The notes beneath the pieces were generated by a model. The model ran no database searches, was not told where the DNA came from, and worked only from the letters and a program-made list of their open reading frames with translations. A program made the position numbers and the translations under genes. Source: Desulfuromonas sp. TF (GTDB lineage: Bacteria > Desulfobacterota > Desulfuromonadia > Desulfuromonadales > ATBO01). From it: DNA of 64,000 nucleotides. Positions 26,250 to 35,160 of this stretch are shown here, piece after piece; the first letter of the stretch is position 1, and each line of letters begins with the position of its first letter. The stretch is taken from assembly GCF_000472285.1 (NCBI RefSeq), contig NZ_KI421421.1, forward strand, positions 2,119 through 66,118, given 5' to 3'.

Positions 26250-26987
26250 TCACTCCTCCAGGGCGCGGGGGAAGAGAATGTTGTTTTCCAGGTGAATGTG
26301 CTGGTGAAGCGACTCTTCCAGCCAGGCAAGGCCCTGCCAGAGCGCCCGCCAGGAGTTGCAGGCCTCCTCTGGGACCTGGTAGCCATTGGTCAGTTCCCTC
26401 AGCCGCTTCAGCGCCGCCCCCGCCAATTCATGCTCCTCCTCCATCATCGCGATAGGGCCGTCGGCCATCATTCCCTGCCCCTGCCGGATCATCGGGAAAA
26501 GGATCTCCTCTTCCTTGCCCATGTGGTCTTCCAGGTCGGCCTTCAGGCCGGCATAGACGGAGACCAGCTCGCTGAGCATCTCCGGCTGCTTGTCCCGGTG
26601 GACTTCGAGGACCCTCCGGGACAGGGCTTCCAGGCGCGGCAGCTCCTCATCGAGCGGCCGGTGATAGGCGGCCAGGATGTGGATGATCAGATCCCCCAGA
26701 GGAGCATGGTCCCAGCGCTCTGCCGAGGCGGTTTTTTGAGCCGTTTCCCGGCCGATCTCTTCCAGGATTTCGTCCGCGTTCAGGTCCTGTTCCCGGCAGA
26801 CTTCACGGAGCGGTCTGCCGCCTCCGCAACAGAAGTCGATGCCGTGCCGGGCAAAGACCTTGGTGGCGAGGGGATATTCCGCGGCGAGCCGGCCAATATT
26901 TATTTCGGGATGGAGAGTTATGAGTCTGCTCCTTTCATCTTTGCGGGGGGACATCTTTTGAGAGACCGCCCACGGTCTCCGATGCAA
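26250..26987 (-). CDS. ric: Ric (YtfE/ScdA) di-iron iron-sulfur cluster repair protein
   Basis: 245 residues. The N-terminal ScdA_N domain (about 25-85) has YPLATKVFARHGIDFCCGGG; the rest is a hemerythrin-like four-helix bundle with iron-binding His/Glu in IIHILAAYHRPLDEELPRL (about 115), DHMGKEEEILFPM (about 160), MMEEEHELAG (about 185) and LHQHIHLENNILFP (about 225). It restores Fe-S clusters damaged by nitric oxide or oxidation. In a cell relying on many oxygen-sensitive Fe-S enzymes such as Bam and Bcr this is a fitting function. It stands alone, 60 bases beyond the VWA gene on the same strand. Confidence 0.93.
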   Translation of the reverse strand: MHRRPWAVSQKMSPRKDERSRLITLHPEINIGRLAAEYPLATKVFARHGIDFCCGGGRPLREVCREQDLNADEILEEIGRETAQKTASAERWDHAPLGDLIIHILAAYHRPLDEELPRLEALSRRVLEVHRDKQPEMLSELVSVYAGLKADLEDHMGKEEEILFPMIRQGQGMMADGPIAMMEEEHELAGAALKRLRELTNGYQVPEEACNSWRALWQGLAWLEESLHQHIHLENNILFPRALEE

Positions 26988-27050
26988 CCTGATGAAAGAG
27001 TAGCAGGGAAGGGGAGCTCCCCGCCTTGATGCAGGTCAAGGGGGCTTGAA

Positions 27051-28229
27051 TCACTTGCTGAGCAGCCGGATCCCCTCATCCAGACCTTCAAGGGTCAAGG
27101 GGAACATACGTCCGCCCATGATCTGCCGCACCATCCCGATCGATTGAGTATAAGGCCACAACTCCTGCGGAACGGGGTTGAACCAGACAGCGTGTTTATA
27201 CGCTTCGAGAAGGCGCTGTCCCCAGACATATCCCGCCTCCTTGTTGTAGTGCTCGACGCTCCCGCCCATCTCGGTGATTTCATAGGGGCTCATGGACGCA
27301 TCGCCGACGAAGATCAGCTTGTAGTCGGGCCCATAGGTGTGGATCACGTCCCAGAGGTCGTTGCGCACGGCGCGAAAACGCTGGTTGTCCCGCCAGAGGC
27401 TTTCGTAGACGAAGTTGTGGAAATAAAAATGTTCAAGGTATTTGAATTCACTGCGGGCGGCGGAAAAGAGTTCCTCGCAGATTTTGATGTGATCGTCCAT
27501 GGAGCCGCCGACGTCGAGGAAAAGCAGCACCTTGATTTTGTTGTGGAGCTGGGGAACCATTTTGAGGTCTAGATAGCCGGCATTCCGGGCGGTCGAGCGG
27601 ATGGTGCCGGGCAGATCCAGAACATCGGGCGCCCCTTCGCGGGCGAAGTGCCTCAACCGGCGCAGGGCGACCTTGATGTTGCGGGTGCCCAGTTCCACAG
27701 AACCATCGAGGTTTTTGAACTCGCGGCGGTCCCAGACCTTGACTGCGCGGCGGTGCCGGGAGCGGTCCTGACCGATGCGTACCCCTTCAGGATTGTAGCC
27801 GTAGGCGCCGAAAGGCGAGCGGCCGCCGGTGCCGATCCACTTGCTCCCCCCCTGGTGGCGTTCTTTCTGTTCGGCAAGGCGCTTCTTCAGGGTCTCCATC
27901 AGTTTTTCGAACCCGCCAAGGGCCTCGATCTGGTTTTTCTCCTCTTCGGTCAGGACCAGTTCCGAAAGCCGGCGCAGCCACTCCTCGGGGATGTGCGCCT
28001 TGAGTTCTTCGTCGATCTCGGTCACCCCCTTGAAGTAGTGGGCGAAGACCCGGTCGAACTTGTCGAAATGGCTCTCATCCTTGACCAGGCAGAGGCGTGC
28101 CAGGTAATAGAAGTCCTCGACGCGTCCCCAGGCGACCTGTTTGTCCATCGCTTCCATCAGGCTCAGGTACTCCCGGATGGTTACGGGGACCTTGGCCTGT
28201 CGCAGCTGCATGAAGAAATCGACCAGCAT
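27051..28229 (-). CDS. VWA domain protein, CoxE-like
   Basis: 392 residues. The C-terminal half is a von Willebrand A domain with MIDAS sequence LLFLDVGGSMDDH (about 225), in which the first Ser of DxSxS is Gly; a DA-S segment (VGDASMSPYE, about 315) follows. The N-terminal half is helical and charged. CoxE-like VWA proteins work with MoxR AAA+ ATPases as chaperones that insert metals or remodel complexes. It begins 2 bases after the MoxR stop, so the two are coupled. The client is unknown. Confidence 0.87.
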   Translation of the reverse strand: MLVDFFMQLRQAKVPVTIREYLSLMEAMDKQVAWGRVEDFYYLARLCLVKDESHFDKFDRVFAHYFKGVTEIDEELKAHIPEEWLRRLSELVLTEEEKNQIEALGGFEKLMETLKKRLAEQKERHQGGSKWIGTGGRSPFGAYGYNPEGVRIGQDRSRHRRAVKVWDRREFKNLDGSVELGTRNIKVALRRLRHFAREGAPDVLDLPGTIRSTARNAGYLDLKMVPQLHNKIKVLLFLDVGGSMDDHIKICEELFSAARSEFKYLEHFYFHNFVYESLWRDNQRFRAVRNDLWDVIHTYGPDYKLIFVGDASMSPYEITEMGGSVEHYNKEAGYVWGQRLLEAYKHAVWFNPVPQELWPYTQSIGMVRQIMGGRMFPLTLEGLDEGIRLLSK

Positions 28230-28231
28230 GC

Positions 28232-29092
28232 TCAGCCCCTGCGGCCGCGGCCGGCCATGCCGACCAACCGGTCGAAAAGATGCAGGTCCTGCTCGTTTTT
28301 CAGCAAAGCCCCGTGCAGGGGGGGGATCGATCGACGGTCGCCGTGAAGAGCCTCGGCGGGGATGTCTTCGGCGACCAGAAGCTTGAGCCAGTCGAGCAGT
28401 TCGGAGGTAGAGGGCTTCTTCTTCAATCCGGCCACATCACGCAAGTCGAAAAAGGTTTCGAGGGCTCCCTTGAGAAGGGATTTTTTGATTCCGGGATAAT
28501 GGACCTCGACGATCTGCTCCATCGTGGCGGCATCCGGAAAGCGGATGTAATGGAAGAAGCAGCGGCGCAAAAAGGCGTCCGGGAGTTCCTTCTCATTGTT
28601 GCTGGTGATGATGATCACCGGCCGGTGCCTGGCGGTTACCAGCTGCCGGGTTTCGTAGACGTAGAACTCCATGCGGTCGAGTTCCTGAAGCAGGTCGTTG
28701 GGGAACTCGATGTCCGCCTTGTCGATCTCGTCGATCAGCAGGACAGCCTTCTTCTCCGACTCGAAGGCCTCCCACATCTTTCCCTTGATGATGTAGTTGG
28801 AAACGTCCTGGACGCGCTCGTCACCGAGTTGAGAGTCCCGCAGGCGCGATACGGCATCGTATTCATAGAGGCCCTGGCAGGCCTTGGTGGTCGATTTGAC
28901 ATGCCATTGAAACAGGGGCATGCCGAGCCCCCGGGCCACTTCCTCGGCCAGCATGGTCTTGCCCGTTCCCGGTTCCCCCTTGATGAGCAGGGGCCGGCCC
29001 AGGGTGACCGCGGCGTTTACCGCAAGGTTCAAATCCTCGGTTGCTATGTAAGAGTCCGTTCCTGTAAATCGCATTTCTGAATACCTTTCCAT
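28232..29092 (-). CDS. MoxR-family AAA+ ATPase
   Basis: 286 residues. Walker A GEPGTGKTML (about 39), Walker B AVLLIDEIDKAD (about 115), sensor 1 IITSNNEKELPDAFLRRC (about 155), and the MoxR C-terminal lid. It pairs with the VWA protein directly downstream. Pairs of this type (CoxD/CoxE, MoxR/VWA) mature metalloenzymes; no obvious client such as a CO dehydrogenase is in view. Confidence 0.9.
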   Translation of the reverse strand: MERYSEMRFTGTDSYIATEDLNLAVNAAVTLGRPLLIKGEPGTGKTMLAEEVARGLGMPLFQWHVKSTTKACQGLYEYDAVSRLRDSQLGDERVQDVSNYIIKGKMWEAFESEKKAVLLIDEIDKADIEFPNDLLQELDRMEFYVYETRQLVTARHRPVIIITSNNEKELPDAFLRRCFFHYIRFPDAATMEQIVEVHYPGIKKSLLKGALETFFDLRDVAGLKKKPSTSELLDWLKLLVAEDIPAEALHGDRRSIPPLHGALLKNEQDLHLFDRLVGMAGRGRRG

Positions 29093-29112
29093 GTGTTTGT
29101 GTTTTCTGATGG

Positions 29113-29154
29113 CTTACAGCTTACAGCTTACAGCTTACAGCTTACAGCTTACAG
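29113..29154. repeat. Heptanucleotide tandem repeat, six copies
   Basis: Six perfect copies of CTTACAG in a row, overlapping the last codons and stop of the MFS gene and running toward moxR. On the MFS strand each unit reads CTGTAAG and carries a TAA. Confidence 0.95.
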
Positions 29155-30458
29155 CTTCCGGTTTCCGGCTTCGGCAGGAAGGCCGCGAGGAGTATGGCGA
29201 GGCCGGTCAGCGCCGCCGAGGCGAGAAAACTTGTGGTAAATGTTCCGCTCGCATCGGCGATGACACCGGCTGTGGCGGGTCCGATCGTCTGGCCGATGGC
29301 GAAGAAAAAGGTGATGAGGGAAAATGCCGCCGCGGCCCGGGACAGCCCCAGGTAGTCGCCGACGGCCGCCGCCATGATGGTCGGAATCGAAAAGACCGCC
29401 AGGCCGTAAAGAGCCACCGAAAAGATCAGGGCGAGGGCGCCCAGTCCGGATCCGGCCAGCAGGTAGGCGGCTGTCTGAATCCCGAACACCACCATCAACC
29501 CTCTTTTGCGGCCGATGCGGTCGGAGAGCGCACCGAATATTACCCCTGAGAAGAGGGCGAAAAATCCCACCCATGACCAGTACATGCCCGCCTTGGTCTC
29601 GGAAAAGCCGAATTCGGCCACCATCGTGGTCACGATGAATGTGCCGTAAATCATGTAGGTGGCTCCGAATATCAGATAAAGCACGCCGAGTCCCAGCAGA
29701 GTCCGTGCGCTCCCCGGCGGGGTACGCGGCATCATCGCCGCCGGCGGCAGAGACGACTTGCGCCCCAGGGGCTCAAGGCCCAGGTCTTCGGGGTCGTTGC
29801 TGATCAGGAGCGCCACTGCAATTGCGCATCCCAACGCGATCAGCCCGATGATCAGCCAACCGACACGCCACGCCTCGAGGCTCATCGCCGGGCCGAGCCG
29901 GGGGATGAGATAACCCGAAACAATGATGCCCAGTGCGCTCCCCATGACCATCAAGCCGGCAGCCCGCCCCCGTCGTTCCGGCCGAAACCAGTGGGATACC
30001 AGGACCATAATGGGGATGTTGGCGAATCCACTCCCCAGGCCGATGCAGGCATACAGAATCCAGACCGTGGCAAACCCCTGACTGTAGCAGATGCCGAGCA
30101 TGCAAACGGCGATCAGCAGCAGGGCGGAAACGATCAGGACGCTGGGGCGAAGCCGCCGGAGGAGCAGAGGGGTCAAAGCGACGGAGATCAGATACCCGGC
30201 AAAATTACCCGTGCTGATGTAGCCCATCTGGTCGTAGCCGAGGGAGAGCCCCGAGCGCATCCCTGGCAACAGCATGCCGAAGGCGAAGCGGGCCAGGCCA
30301 AGGCACGCAAACAGAGTCAGTACGCCGGTAAAGACGATCACCCAACCGTAGTGAAATGGAAGCCGCGCCGAGAGCCCGATCCCTGGTGATGCTCTCAAAT
30401 CTGAAGGTTTTTCCATGGAAACAAGTGGGACCCTTTCTCGCGATGCGGTCCGAGACAT
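29142..30458 (-). CDS. MFS transporter, YbfB-like
   Basis: 438 residues, 12 predicted membrane segments with the cytoplasmic loop between segments 6 and 7 (about residues 215-245). Family traits: LARFAFGMLLPGMRSGLSL in segment 1 and GALSDRIGRKRG between segments 8 and 9. ATG at 30458 has a GAGGG very close by; an ATG at 30416 is an alternative. It is divergent from the SDR gene and shares its intergenic region, where a near-palindrome of the aromatic-gene promoter motif sits, so uptake or export of an aromatic acid is plausible (inference). The C-terminal residues GSCKL come from a heptamer repeat. Confidence 0.87.
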   Translation of the reverse strand: MSRTASRERVPLVSMEKPSDLRASPGIGLSARLPFHYGWVIVFTGVLTLFACLGLARFAFGMLLPGMRSGLSLGYDQMGYISTGNFAGYLISVALTPLLLRRLRPSVLIVSALLLIAVCMLGICYSQGFATVWILYACIGLGSGFANIPIMVLVSHWFRPERRGRAAGLMVMGSALGIIVSGYLIPRLGPAMSLEAWRVGWLIIGLIALGCAIAVALLISNDPEDLGLEPLGRKSSLPPAAMMPRTPPGSARTLLGLGVLYLIFGATYMIYGTFIVTTMVAEFGFSETKAGMYWSWVGFFALFSGVIFGALSDRIGRKRGLMVVFGIQTAAYLLAGSGLGALALIFSVALYGLAVFSIPTIMAAAVGDYLGLSRAAAAFSLITFFFAIGQTIGPATAGVIADASGTFTTSFLASAALTGLAILLAAFLPKPETGSCKL

Positions 30459-30477
30459 CCCTCATTTCAAGGAAATC

Positions 30478-30509
30478 TTGACCGAAAACATGAAATGTGG
30501 TACTACAAT
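30478..30509 (+). promoter_or_regulatory. SDR/MFS intergenic promoter with operator-like palindrome
   Basis: TTGACC (30478-30483), 17 bases, TACTAC (30501-30506); AATGTGGTACTACAAT (30494-30509) matches the proposed operator ATTGTGGTACCACAAT at 14 of 16 positions. Because it is nearly symmetric it could also control the divergent MFS gene. Confidence 0.7.
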
Positions 30510-30621
30510 ACTTAATTGGGCGGAGCATGTAAAGGGTGTCGATGATTTTTCTGCAATCGGATGTTGCAAGAGAAGTCCGCTCCATCGGTAAAACATAAAT
30601 GCAGACAAAAGTGGAGGAGAC

Positions 30622-31341
30622 GTGAAAAATTTTTTGAATTTCGAAGGGCGGTCTGCCGTGGTTACCGGCGGCGCGCGCGGCATCGGAGCGGCAATTGCCC
30701 AGGCCTTGATCGAAAACGGCGCTAAGGTACATGTCTTTGATGTGGCTCCGGGAGAACAGGCCGATCATGCTTTGCACCAGTTCCACAAGGTCGACATTGC
30801 CGACTCCTCGAGTGTTGACGCGGCCGTCGCCAGTCTGCCGGAGGACGTTACGCTGCTGGTCAATAACGCCGGCATTACGCGCGATCGCAGCATCGTCAAG
30901 ATGAGTGACGACGAATGGCAGTCGGTGCTCTCGGTGAACCTGACCGGAGCATTCAACGTCGTGCGCGCCCTGGCGCCGACGATGCGGGAGGCCGGGTACG
31001 GAAGGATCGTCAATATTACCTCGATCAACGGCATCCGCGGCAAGTTCGGCCAGGCCAATTACAGCGCAGCCAAGGCGGGGCTGATCGGGCTGACCAAGAC
31101 CCTGGCGAGGGAACTCGGACCCAGGGGGGTGACCGTCAATGCCGTGGCCCCCGGCATGGTGATGACCGAAATGGCCAAGGCGCTCCCGGAAGAGTTTCTT
31201 GCCAAGGCCAGAGCCGAGAGCGTATTGCCTGAACTGGCGCTCCCCGAAGACATCGCCAATGCTGTATTGTTCCTGCTTTCCGATGGGGCGCGTATGATCA
31301 CCGGGGAAGTGATTCGGGTCGATGCCGGCCAGTACATCTGA
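30622..31341 (+). CDS. Short-chain dehydrogenase/reductase (FabG-like)
   Basis: 239 residues from a GTG with GGAGGAGAC upstream. NAD(P)-binding TGGARGIGAAIAQALIENGA (about 14), NNAG at about 84, catalytic Ser in NITSINGIRG, Tyr-x3-Lys in YSAAKAGLIG (about 150). The C-terminus (DAGQYI) is typical of 3-oxoacyl-ACP/CoA reductases. In this setting a 3-hydroxyacyl-CoA or alicyclic hydroxyacyl-CoA dehydrogenase step of benzoyl-CoA breakdown is likely, but the exact substrate cannot be told. Its promoter resembles those of bamB and bcrC. Confidence 0.88.
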   Translation: MKNFLNFEGRSAVVTGGARGIGAAIAQALIENGAKVHVFDVAPGEQADHALHQFHKVDIADSSSVDAAVASLPEDVTLLVNNAGITRDRSIVKMSDDEWQSVLSVNLTGAFNVVRALAPTMREAGYGRIVNITSINGIRGKFGQANYSAAKAGLIGLTKTLARELGPRGVTVNAVAPGMVMTEMAKALPEEFLAKARAESVLPELALPEDIANAVLFLLSDGARMITGEVIRVDAGQYI

Positions 31342-31436
31342 GCATCGACCGCCGATAGACTACCGTCTGTTGCACTCTGATGTCGGGGTCAGGGCTTGCC
31401 TCCGCGGCCTCCAGGAGAAAAACGACTTCCGAGGGC

Positions 31437-31465
31437 TTGTAATTACGCCACAATTAAGGTATTCT
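31437..31465 (+). promoter_or_regulatory. Promoter of the single-GNAT gene
   Basis: TTGTAA (31437-31442), 17 bases ending AATTAAGG, then TATTCT (31460-31465), followed by GGTACC. The AATTAAGG|TA segment is also found at the bcrC promoter. Confidence 0.55.
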
Positions 31466-31500
31466 GGTACCGAGTTACCAATGAAGGTTGATGAGGGCTG

Positions 31501-31959
31501 ATGAATATCCAAAAGACAGACCAGGTTTCTATCCGCGATGCGATACCCGCCGACCTCGACGAGGTGATCGCTCTGGATGAGGTGGTTACCAGGGAGAGAA
31601 AGACGGCTTATTGGAGCGGGGTCTTCGACCGCTACGTCAATGGTGGGAGAAAAGATCGATATTTTCTGGTCGCCGAAGCCGGGGGCACGATCGCCGGCTT
31701 CATCGTCGGGGAGGTCCGCGCCTGGGAGTTCGGCTCGGCGCCTTGCGGCTGGGTGTTCGCGGTGGAGGTTTCACCGAAGAGGCGCGAGTTGGGTATAGGC
31801 CAGCGAATGTTCGAGGAGATGTGCGCGCGTCTGAAACAGGCCGGCGTCACCACGGTGAGGACGATGATGGATCGTGATGATAAACTGACGTTATCGTTCT
31901 TTCGTACGCAGGGTCTGCGCACCGGCCGGTATATCGAACTGGAGAAACAGATCGAATGA
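31501..31959 (+). CDS. GNAT-family N-acetyltransferase (single domain)
   Basis: 152 residues; one GNAT fold with the acetyl-CoA loop VSPKRRELGIGQRMFEEM (about 97-113) in a RimI-like arrangement. It lies between the SDR and the Rrf2 regulator and has its own promoter of the shared type. Substrate unknown; it is not closely similar to the tandem-GNAT proteins nearby. Confidence 0.85.
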   Translation: MNIQKTDQVSIRDAIPADLDEVIALDEVVTRERKTAYWSGVFDRYVNGGRKDRYFLVAEAGGTIAGFIVGEVRAWEFGSAPCGWVFAVEVSPKRRELGIGQRMFEEMCARLKQAGVTTVRTMMDRDDKLTLSFFRTQGLRTGRYIELEKQIE

Positions 31960-32025
31960 TGGCGTAGCCATCTGACCATCTGAGTGCATCGTACTTAACC
32001 TGCCAATCTTCCGAGGAATCTTGCT

Positions 32026-32457
32026 ATGAAGCTGCAAAAGGCGAGTCTCTTTGCCCTCTATGCCGTTCTTGAGCTGAGCAGTGATCCCGACCGGCAACTC
32101 TCCACCACCGACATCGCTGAAAGATACGGGATCTCCCCCCACCATCTCGCAAAGGTGATGCGTAATCTGGTCCACGCCGGGCTGGTGCAGGCAGTGCGAG
32201 GAGTCGGCGGCGGTTATCGGTTTGCAGGCATCGTCAATCGAACGACGCTGCTCGATGTCATCGAGCTGTTCGAATCCCTGGAGTCGGAGCTCGATATGCC
32301 GACGACGGGGAGTCAGGACGGCGCACCCGTGGTGGAAGAGCTGCAGAGCATCGCCAATGAGATCGACGACCTTACCAAGGCGGTGCTGGACACGATCACG
32401 CTGGAAACCGCTCTCAACAACACTCGGCGCCGCGCCAGGCAGGAGGCGCGGGGCTGA
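32026..32457 (+). CDS. Rrf2-family transcriptional regulator without cysteines
   Basis: 143 residues. Rrf2 winged-helix: N-terminal MKLQKASLFALYAVLEL, recognition region DIAERYGISPHHLAKVMRNLVHAGLV, wing VRGVGGGYRFAG. Iron-sulfur Rrf2 proteins (IscR, NsrR) use three cysteines near residues 90-105; this protein has none anywhere, so it must sense something else, for example an acyl-CoA. It sits just upstream of bcrCBAD and is the best candidate for the motif shared by the bam, SDR, GNAT, bcr and acyl-CoA dehydrogenase promoters. A repressor of benzoate genes (BgeR) is described in Geobacter; I cannot establish orthology. Confidence 0.9.
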   Translation: MKLQKASLFALYAVLELSSDPDRQLSTTDIAERYGISPHHLAKVMRNLVHAGLVQAVRGVGGGYRFAGIVNRTTLLDVIELFESLESELDMPTTGSQDGAPVVEELQSIANEIDDLTKAVLDTITLETALNNTRRRARQEARG

Positions 32458-32536
32458 GAGACTGCCCGTCTGACGACCTAAATAGCCTCAATCATTGAAT
32501 ATTTTAAAAATAATACCAAAGGGGTCACTTTTTTGC

Positions 32537-32565
32537 TTGACCAAATTATAGTATTAAGGTACGAT
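32537..32565 (+). promoter_or_regulatory. bcr operon promoter
   Basis: TTGACC (32537-32542), 17 bases ending AGTATTAAGG, TACGAT (32560-32565), then TATACC, giving GGTA-N6-TACC around the -10. The layout matches the bamB promoter. An AGGGGAGAG ribosome site precedes bcrC at 32686. Confidence 0.72.
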
Positions 32566-32685
32566 TATACCATAAAAATCGAAGAAAAGAGGAGGCCGGT
32601 GGCCGCCTCGCGGTTATAATTATAATAATAGGTACGGACTGTCGACACTCACGTCGACCATAACTATAGGGGAGAGCTACTGATT

Positions 32686-33861
32686 ATGAGTGCTGATTCC
32701 GTCAAAGAGATCGTCGATTTCTGTCAGGGAATCTTCGAGGACCTCGATTTCACAAAGGCGCGTGAATGGAAGGACGCCGAGCCCGGGCGCAAGGTGATCG
32801 GTTACATGCCGGTGTATGTCCCGCGCGAGATTATTCACGCCGCCGGCATGCTGCCCCTGGGTATCCTGGGCGGCGGAGCCGACCTGGAGGTGATCCACGG
32901 TGACGCCTTTTACCAGAGCTACATCTGCCGCATTCCGCGCTCTACCGTCGAGCTGGCGATTACCGGCAAGCTCGACTTCGTAGACGGGATGATGTTCCCC
33001 TCCATCTGCGACGTCATGCGCAACCTCTCCGGTATCTGGCAGCTGCTGTTCAAGGACAAGTACGTGCGCTACTTCGATGTGCCCCAGAACTTCAAGGATG
33101 AGGTCGGCGGGGTCTTCTACGCCAACGAACTTCGGGAGCTCAAGGAAGGTCTCGAGAAACTGGGCGGCCGCGAAATCACCGAAGAGGCTCTGCGCCACTC
33201 CGTGGAGGTGTACAACGAGAACCGCCAGTGGGTGAACAAGGTCTATGACTACCGGTCCGCAACCCCCTGGAAGGCTCCGTCGGTGGAGGTCTACCTGCTG
33301 ATGCGCGCGGGGATGGTGCTGCCGCCCGAGGAACATACCCAGTTGATGAAGGACTATCTGGCCGCCGCCGACAGAGAGGACCGGCCGATGCGCGACAACT
33401 GCCGCATCGCCTTGACCGGAGCCTTCTGCGAGCAGCCGCCGCTCAACCTGATCAAGTCACTGGAGCTTTCGGGCTGCTACATCGTCGATGACGACTTCAT
33501 GCTGGTCACCCGCTGGCTGCTGGAGGATGTGCCCACCGACGGTGATCCCATCGAGAATCTCTCGAAGGCGTTTTTGCACCACAGCGCCGAGACGGCGGCA
33601 AAGTTCGAGGACACCGTCGAAGGCAAGGGGAGCTATCTGCTGGAGACCATCCGCAAGCGCCGCGCCGACGGCGTCATCTTCGCCGCCCCGAGTTTCTGCG
33701 ATCCGGCGCTGCTGGACCAGCCGATGCTTGTCAGCCGTCTCGAGGCACACAAGATCCCCTATATCACCATGCAGTATGCCGAGAACTCGGGACAGATGCA
33801 GCCGATTCGCGAACAATCCGGCACCTTTGCCGATTCCATCAAACTATGGAGTGTAGCATGA
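32686..33861 (+). CDS. bcrC: BcrC: class I benzoyl-CoA reductase-type subunit (2-hydroxyacyl-CoA dehydratase family)
   Basis: 391 residues, close to Thauera BcrC. Three cysteines in the family positions for a [4Fe-4S] cluster: SYICRIP (about 85), FPSICDVM (about 105) and SFCDPALLD (about 345). With BcrB it forms the module that binds the aryl-CoA and performs Birch-like ring reduction with electrons from BcrAD. First gene of bcrC-B-A-D, the same order as in Thauera aromatica. The 2-hydroxyacyl-CoA dehydratases are homologous, so substrate assignment depends on context. Confidence 0.88.
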   Translation: MSADSVKEIVDFCQGIFEDLDFTKAREWKDAEPGRKVIGYMPVYVPREIIHAAGMLPLGILGGGADLEVIHGDAFYQSYICRIPRSTVELAITGKLDFVDGMMFPSICDVMRNLSGIWQLLFKDKYVRYFDVPQNFKDEVGGVFYANELRELKEGLEKLGGREITEEALRHSVEVYNENRQWVNKVYDYRSATPWKAPSVEVYLLMRAGMVLPPEEHTQLMKDYLAAADREDRPMRDNCRIALTGAFCEQPPLNLIKSLELSGCYIVDDDFMLVTRWLLEDVPTDGDPIENLSKAFLHHSAETAAKFEDTVEGKGSYLLETIRKRRADGVIFAAPSFCDPALLDQPMLVSRLEAHKIPYITMQYAENSGQMQPIREQSGTFADSIKLWSVA

Positions 33862-35147
33862 GCCAACAAGACGTCATAAAATCTCGTTCGATGCTCTTAC
33901 AGAAAGAGATGATCGCCCGCAACTACGACAAGATCACCAGCGGAGAGGTCAAGGTTTCGTCGACATTCGTTCCGGGCAACCTCAACGAACTTCTCATGTG
34001 CTTCGATATCGCCAACAACCTGCCGGAGATCAACGCCATCCAGAACGCCATGCGCAAGAAGTCGGGCGAGATGATCATGGAGGCCGAGCGCAGCGGTCAC
34101 TCGGAGGATGTGTGCACCTACGTCAAGGCGGACATCGGCATGATGGCCAAGGGGAACATCGCCCCCAACGGCAAGCCCTTCCCCGATCCTGACGTGCTGC
34201 TTCTGTCCTACACCGGGTGCTTCACCTTCCTGAAGTGGTTTGAACTCCTGCGCGAGCAGTACAAGTGTCCTACGGTGATGCTGCAGGTTCCCTATTCCGC
34301 CGATGGGCAGCCGACGAAGAACCATCGCGACTACATCGTCAAGCAGCTCAAGGAAGAAGTCATTCCGACCCTGGAGAAGATCTCGGGGATCAAGTTCGAC
34401 ATCGACCGCCTGAGGGAGTATCTGCGCAAATCGGCCAAGGCCGAGGACGACCTGGTCTGGATGCTTGAGCAGTCCAAGCGTAAGCCCTCTCCCATCGACT
34501 GCTACTTCGGCGGTGTATACTATATGGGACCGATCTTCACGGCTTTTCGCGGTACAGACGAGGCTATCACGTACTATCAGATGCTGCGCGAAGAGATCCA
34601 GGAGCGCATCGACAAGGGTCTTGGCGTGCAAACCCCGGAAGGGGAGATGGGCGAGGAGAAATATCGCCTGGTGGTCGAAGGTCCCCCCAACTGGACCTCG
34701 TTCCGCGAATTCTGGAAGATGTTCCACGAGGCGGGGGCGGTGGTCGTCGCCAGCTCCTACACGAAGGTCGGCGGAGTCTACGATTACGACAACTTCCGTC
34801 ACGACCCCGACCATCCGCTGGAGAGCCTGGCTGACTACTGCCTGGGCGTCTACACCAACCGGAACCTGCCGACGCGAGTCGATATGCTGGCGCGCAATAT
34901 CAAGGAGTACGAGGCCGACGGCCTGCTCATCAATTCCATCAAGAGCTGCAACAGCTTTTCCGCCGGACAGCTGGTACTGATGCGCGAAGTCGAGAAGCTC
35001 ACCGGCAAGCCGGGCGCCTTTGTCGAGACCGACCTGGTGGATCCGCGTTACTTCTCCGCGGCCAACGTCAAGAACCGTCTGGAGAGCTATTTCCAGATGA
35101 TCGATCAGAAGCGCCGGGCCGGTGGTTCAGCCACCACCCTCGCTTAA
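33858..35147 (+). CDS. bcrB: BcrB: class I benzoyl-CoA reductase-type subunit
   Basis: 429 residues from the ATG at 33858, which overlaps the bcrC stop (ATGA). Cluster-binding cysteines are expected in [14 protein letters not shown] (about 120), YKCPTVML and [10 protein letters not shown] (about 370). Length agrees with Thauera-type BcrB (about 436). It partners BcrC in the catalytic half. Confidence 0.88.
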   Translation: MSQQDVIKSRSMLLQKEMIARNYDKITSGEVKVSSTFVPGNLNELLMCFDIANNLPEINAIQNAMRKKSGEMIMEAERSGHSEDVCTYVKADIGMMAKGNIAPNGKPFPDPDVLLLSYTGCFTFLKWFELLREQYKCPTVMLQVPYSADGQPTKNHRDYIVKQLKEEVIPTLEKISGIKFDIDRLREYLRKSAKAEDDLVWMLEQSKRKPSPIDCYFGGVYYMGPIFTAFRGTDEAITYYQMLREEIQERIDKGLGVQTPEGEMGEEKYRLVVEGPPNWTSFREFWKMFHEAGAVVVASSYTKVGGVYDYDNFRHDPDHPLESLADYCLGVYTNRNLPTRVDMLARNIKEYEADGLLINSIKSCNSFSAGQLVLMREVEKLTGKPGAFVETDLVDPRYFSAANVKNRLESYFQMIDQKRRAGGSATTLA

Positions 35148-35160
35148 GGGAGAGAGCCTC

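Noticed and set aside
29113-29154. Possible CRISPR array
   Set aside because: The repeats are 7 bases long with no spacers, so this is a simple tandem repeat. No CRISPR or cas gene was seen anywhere.
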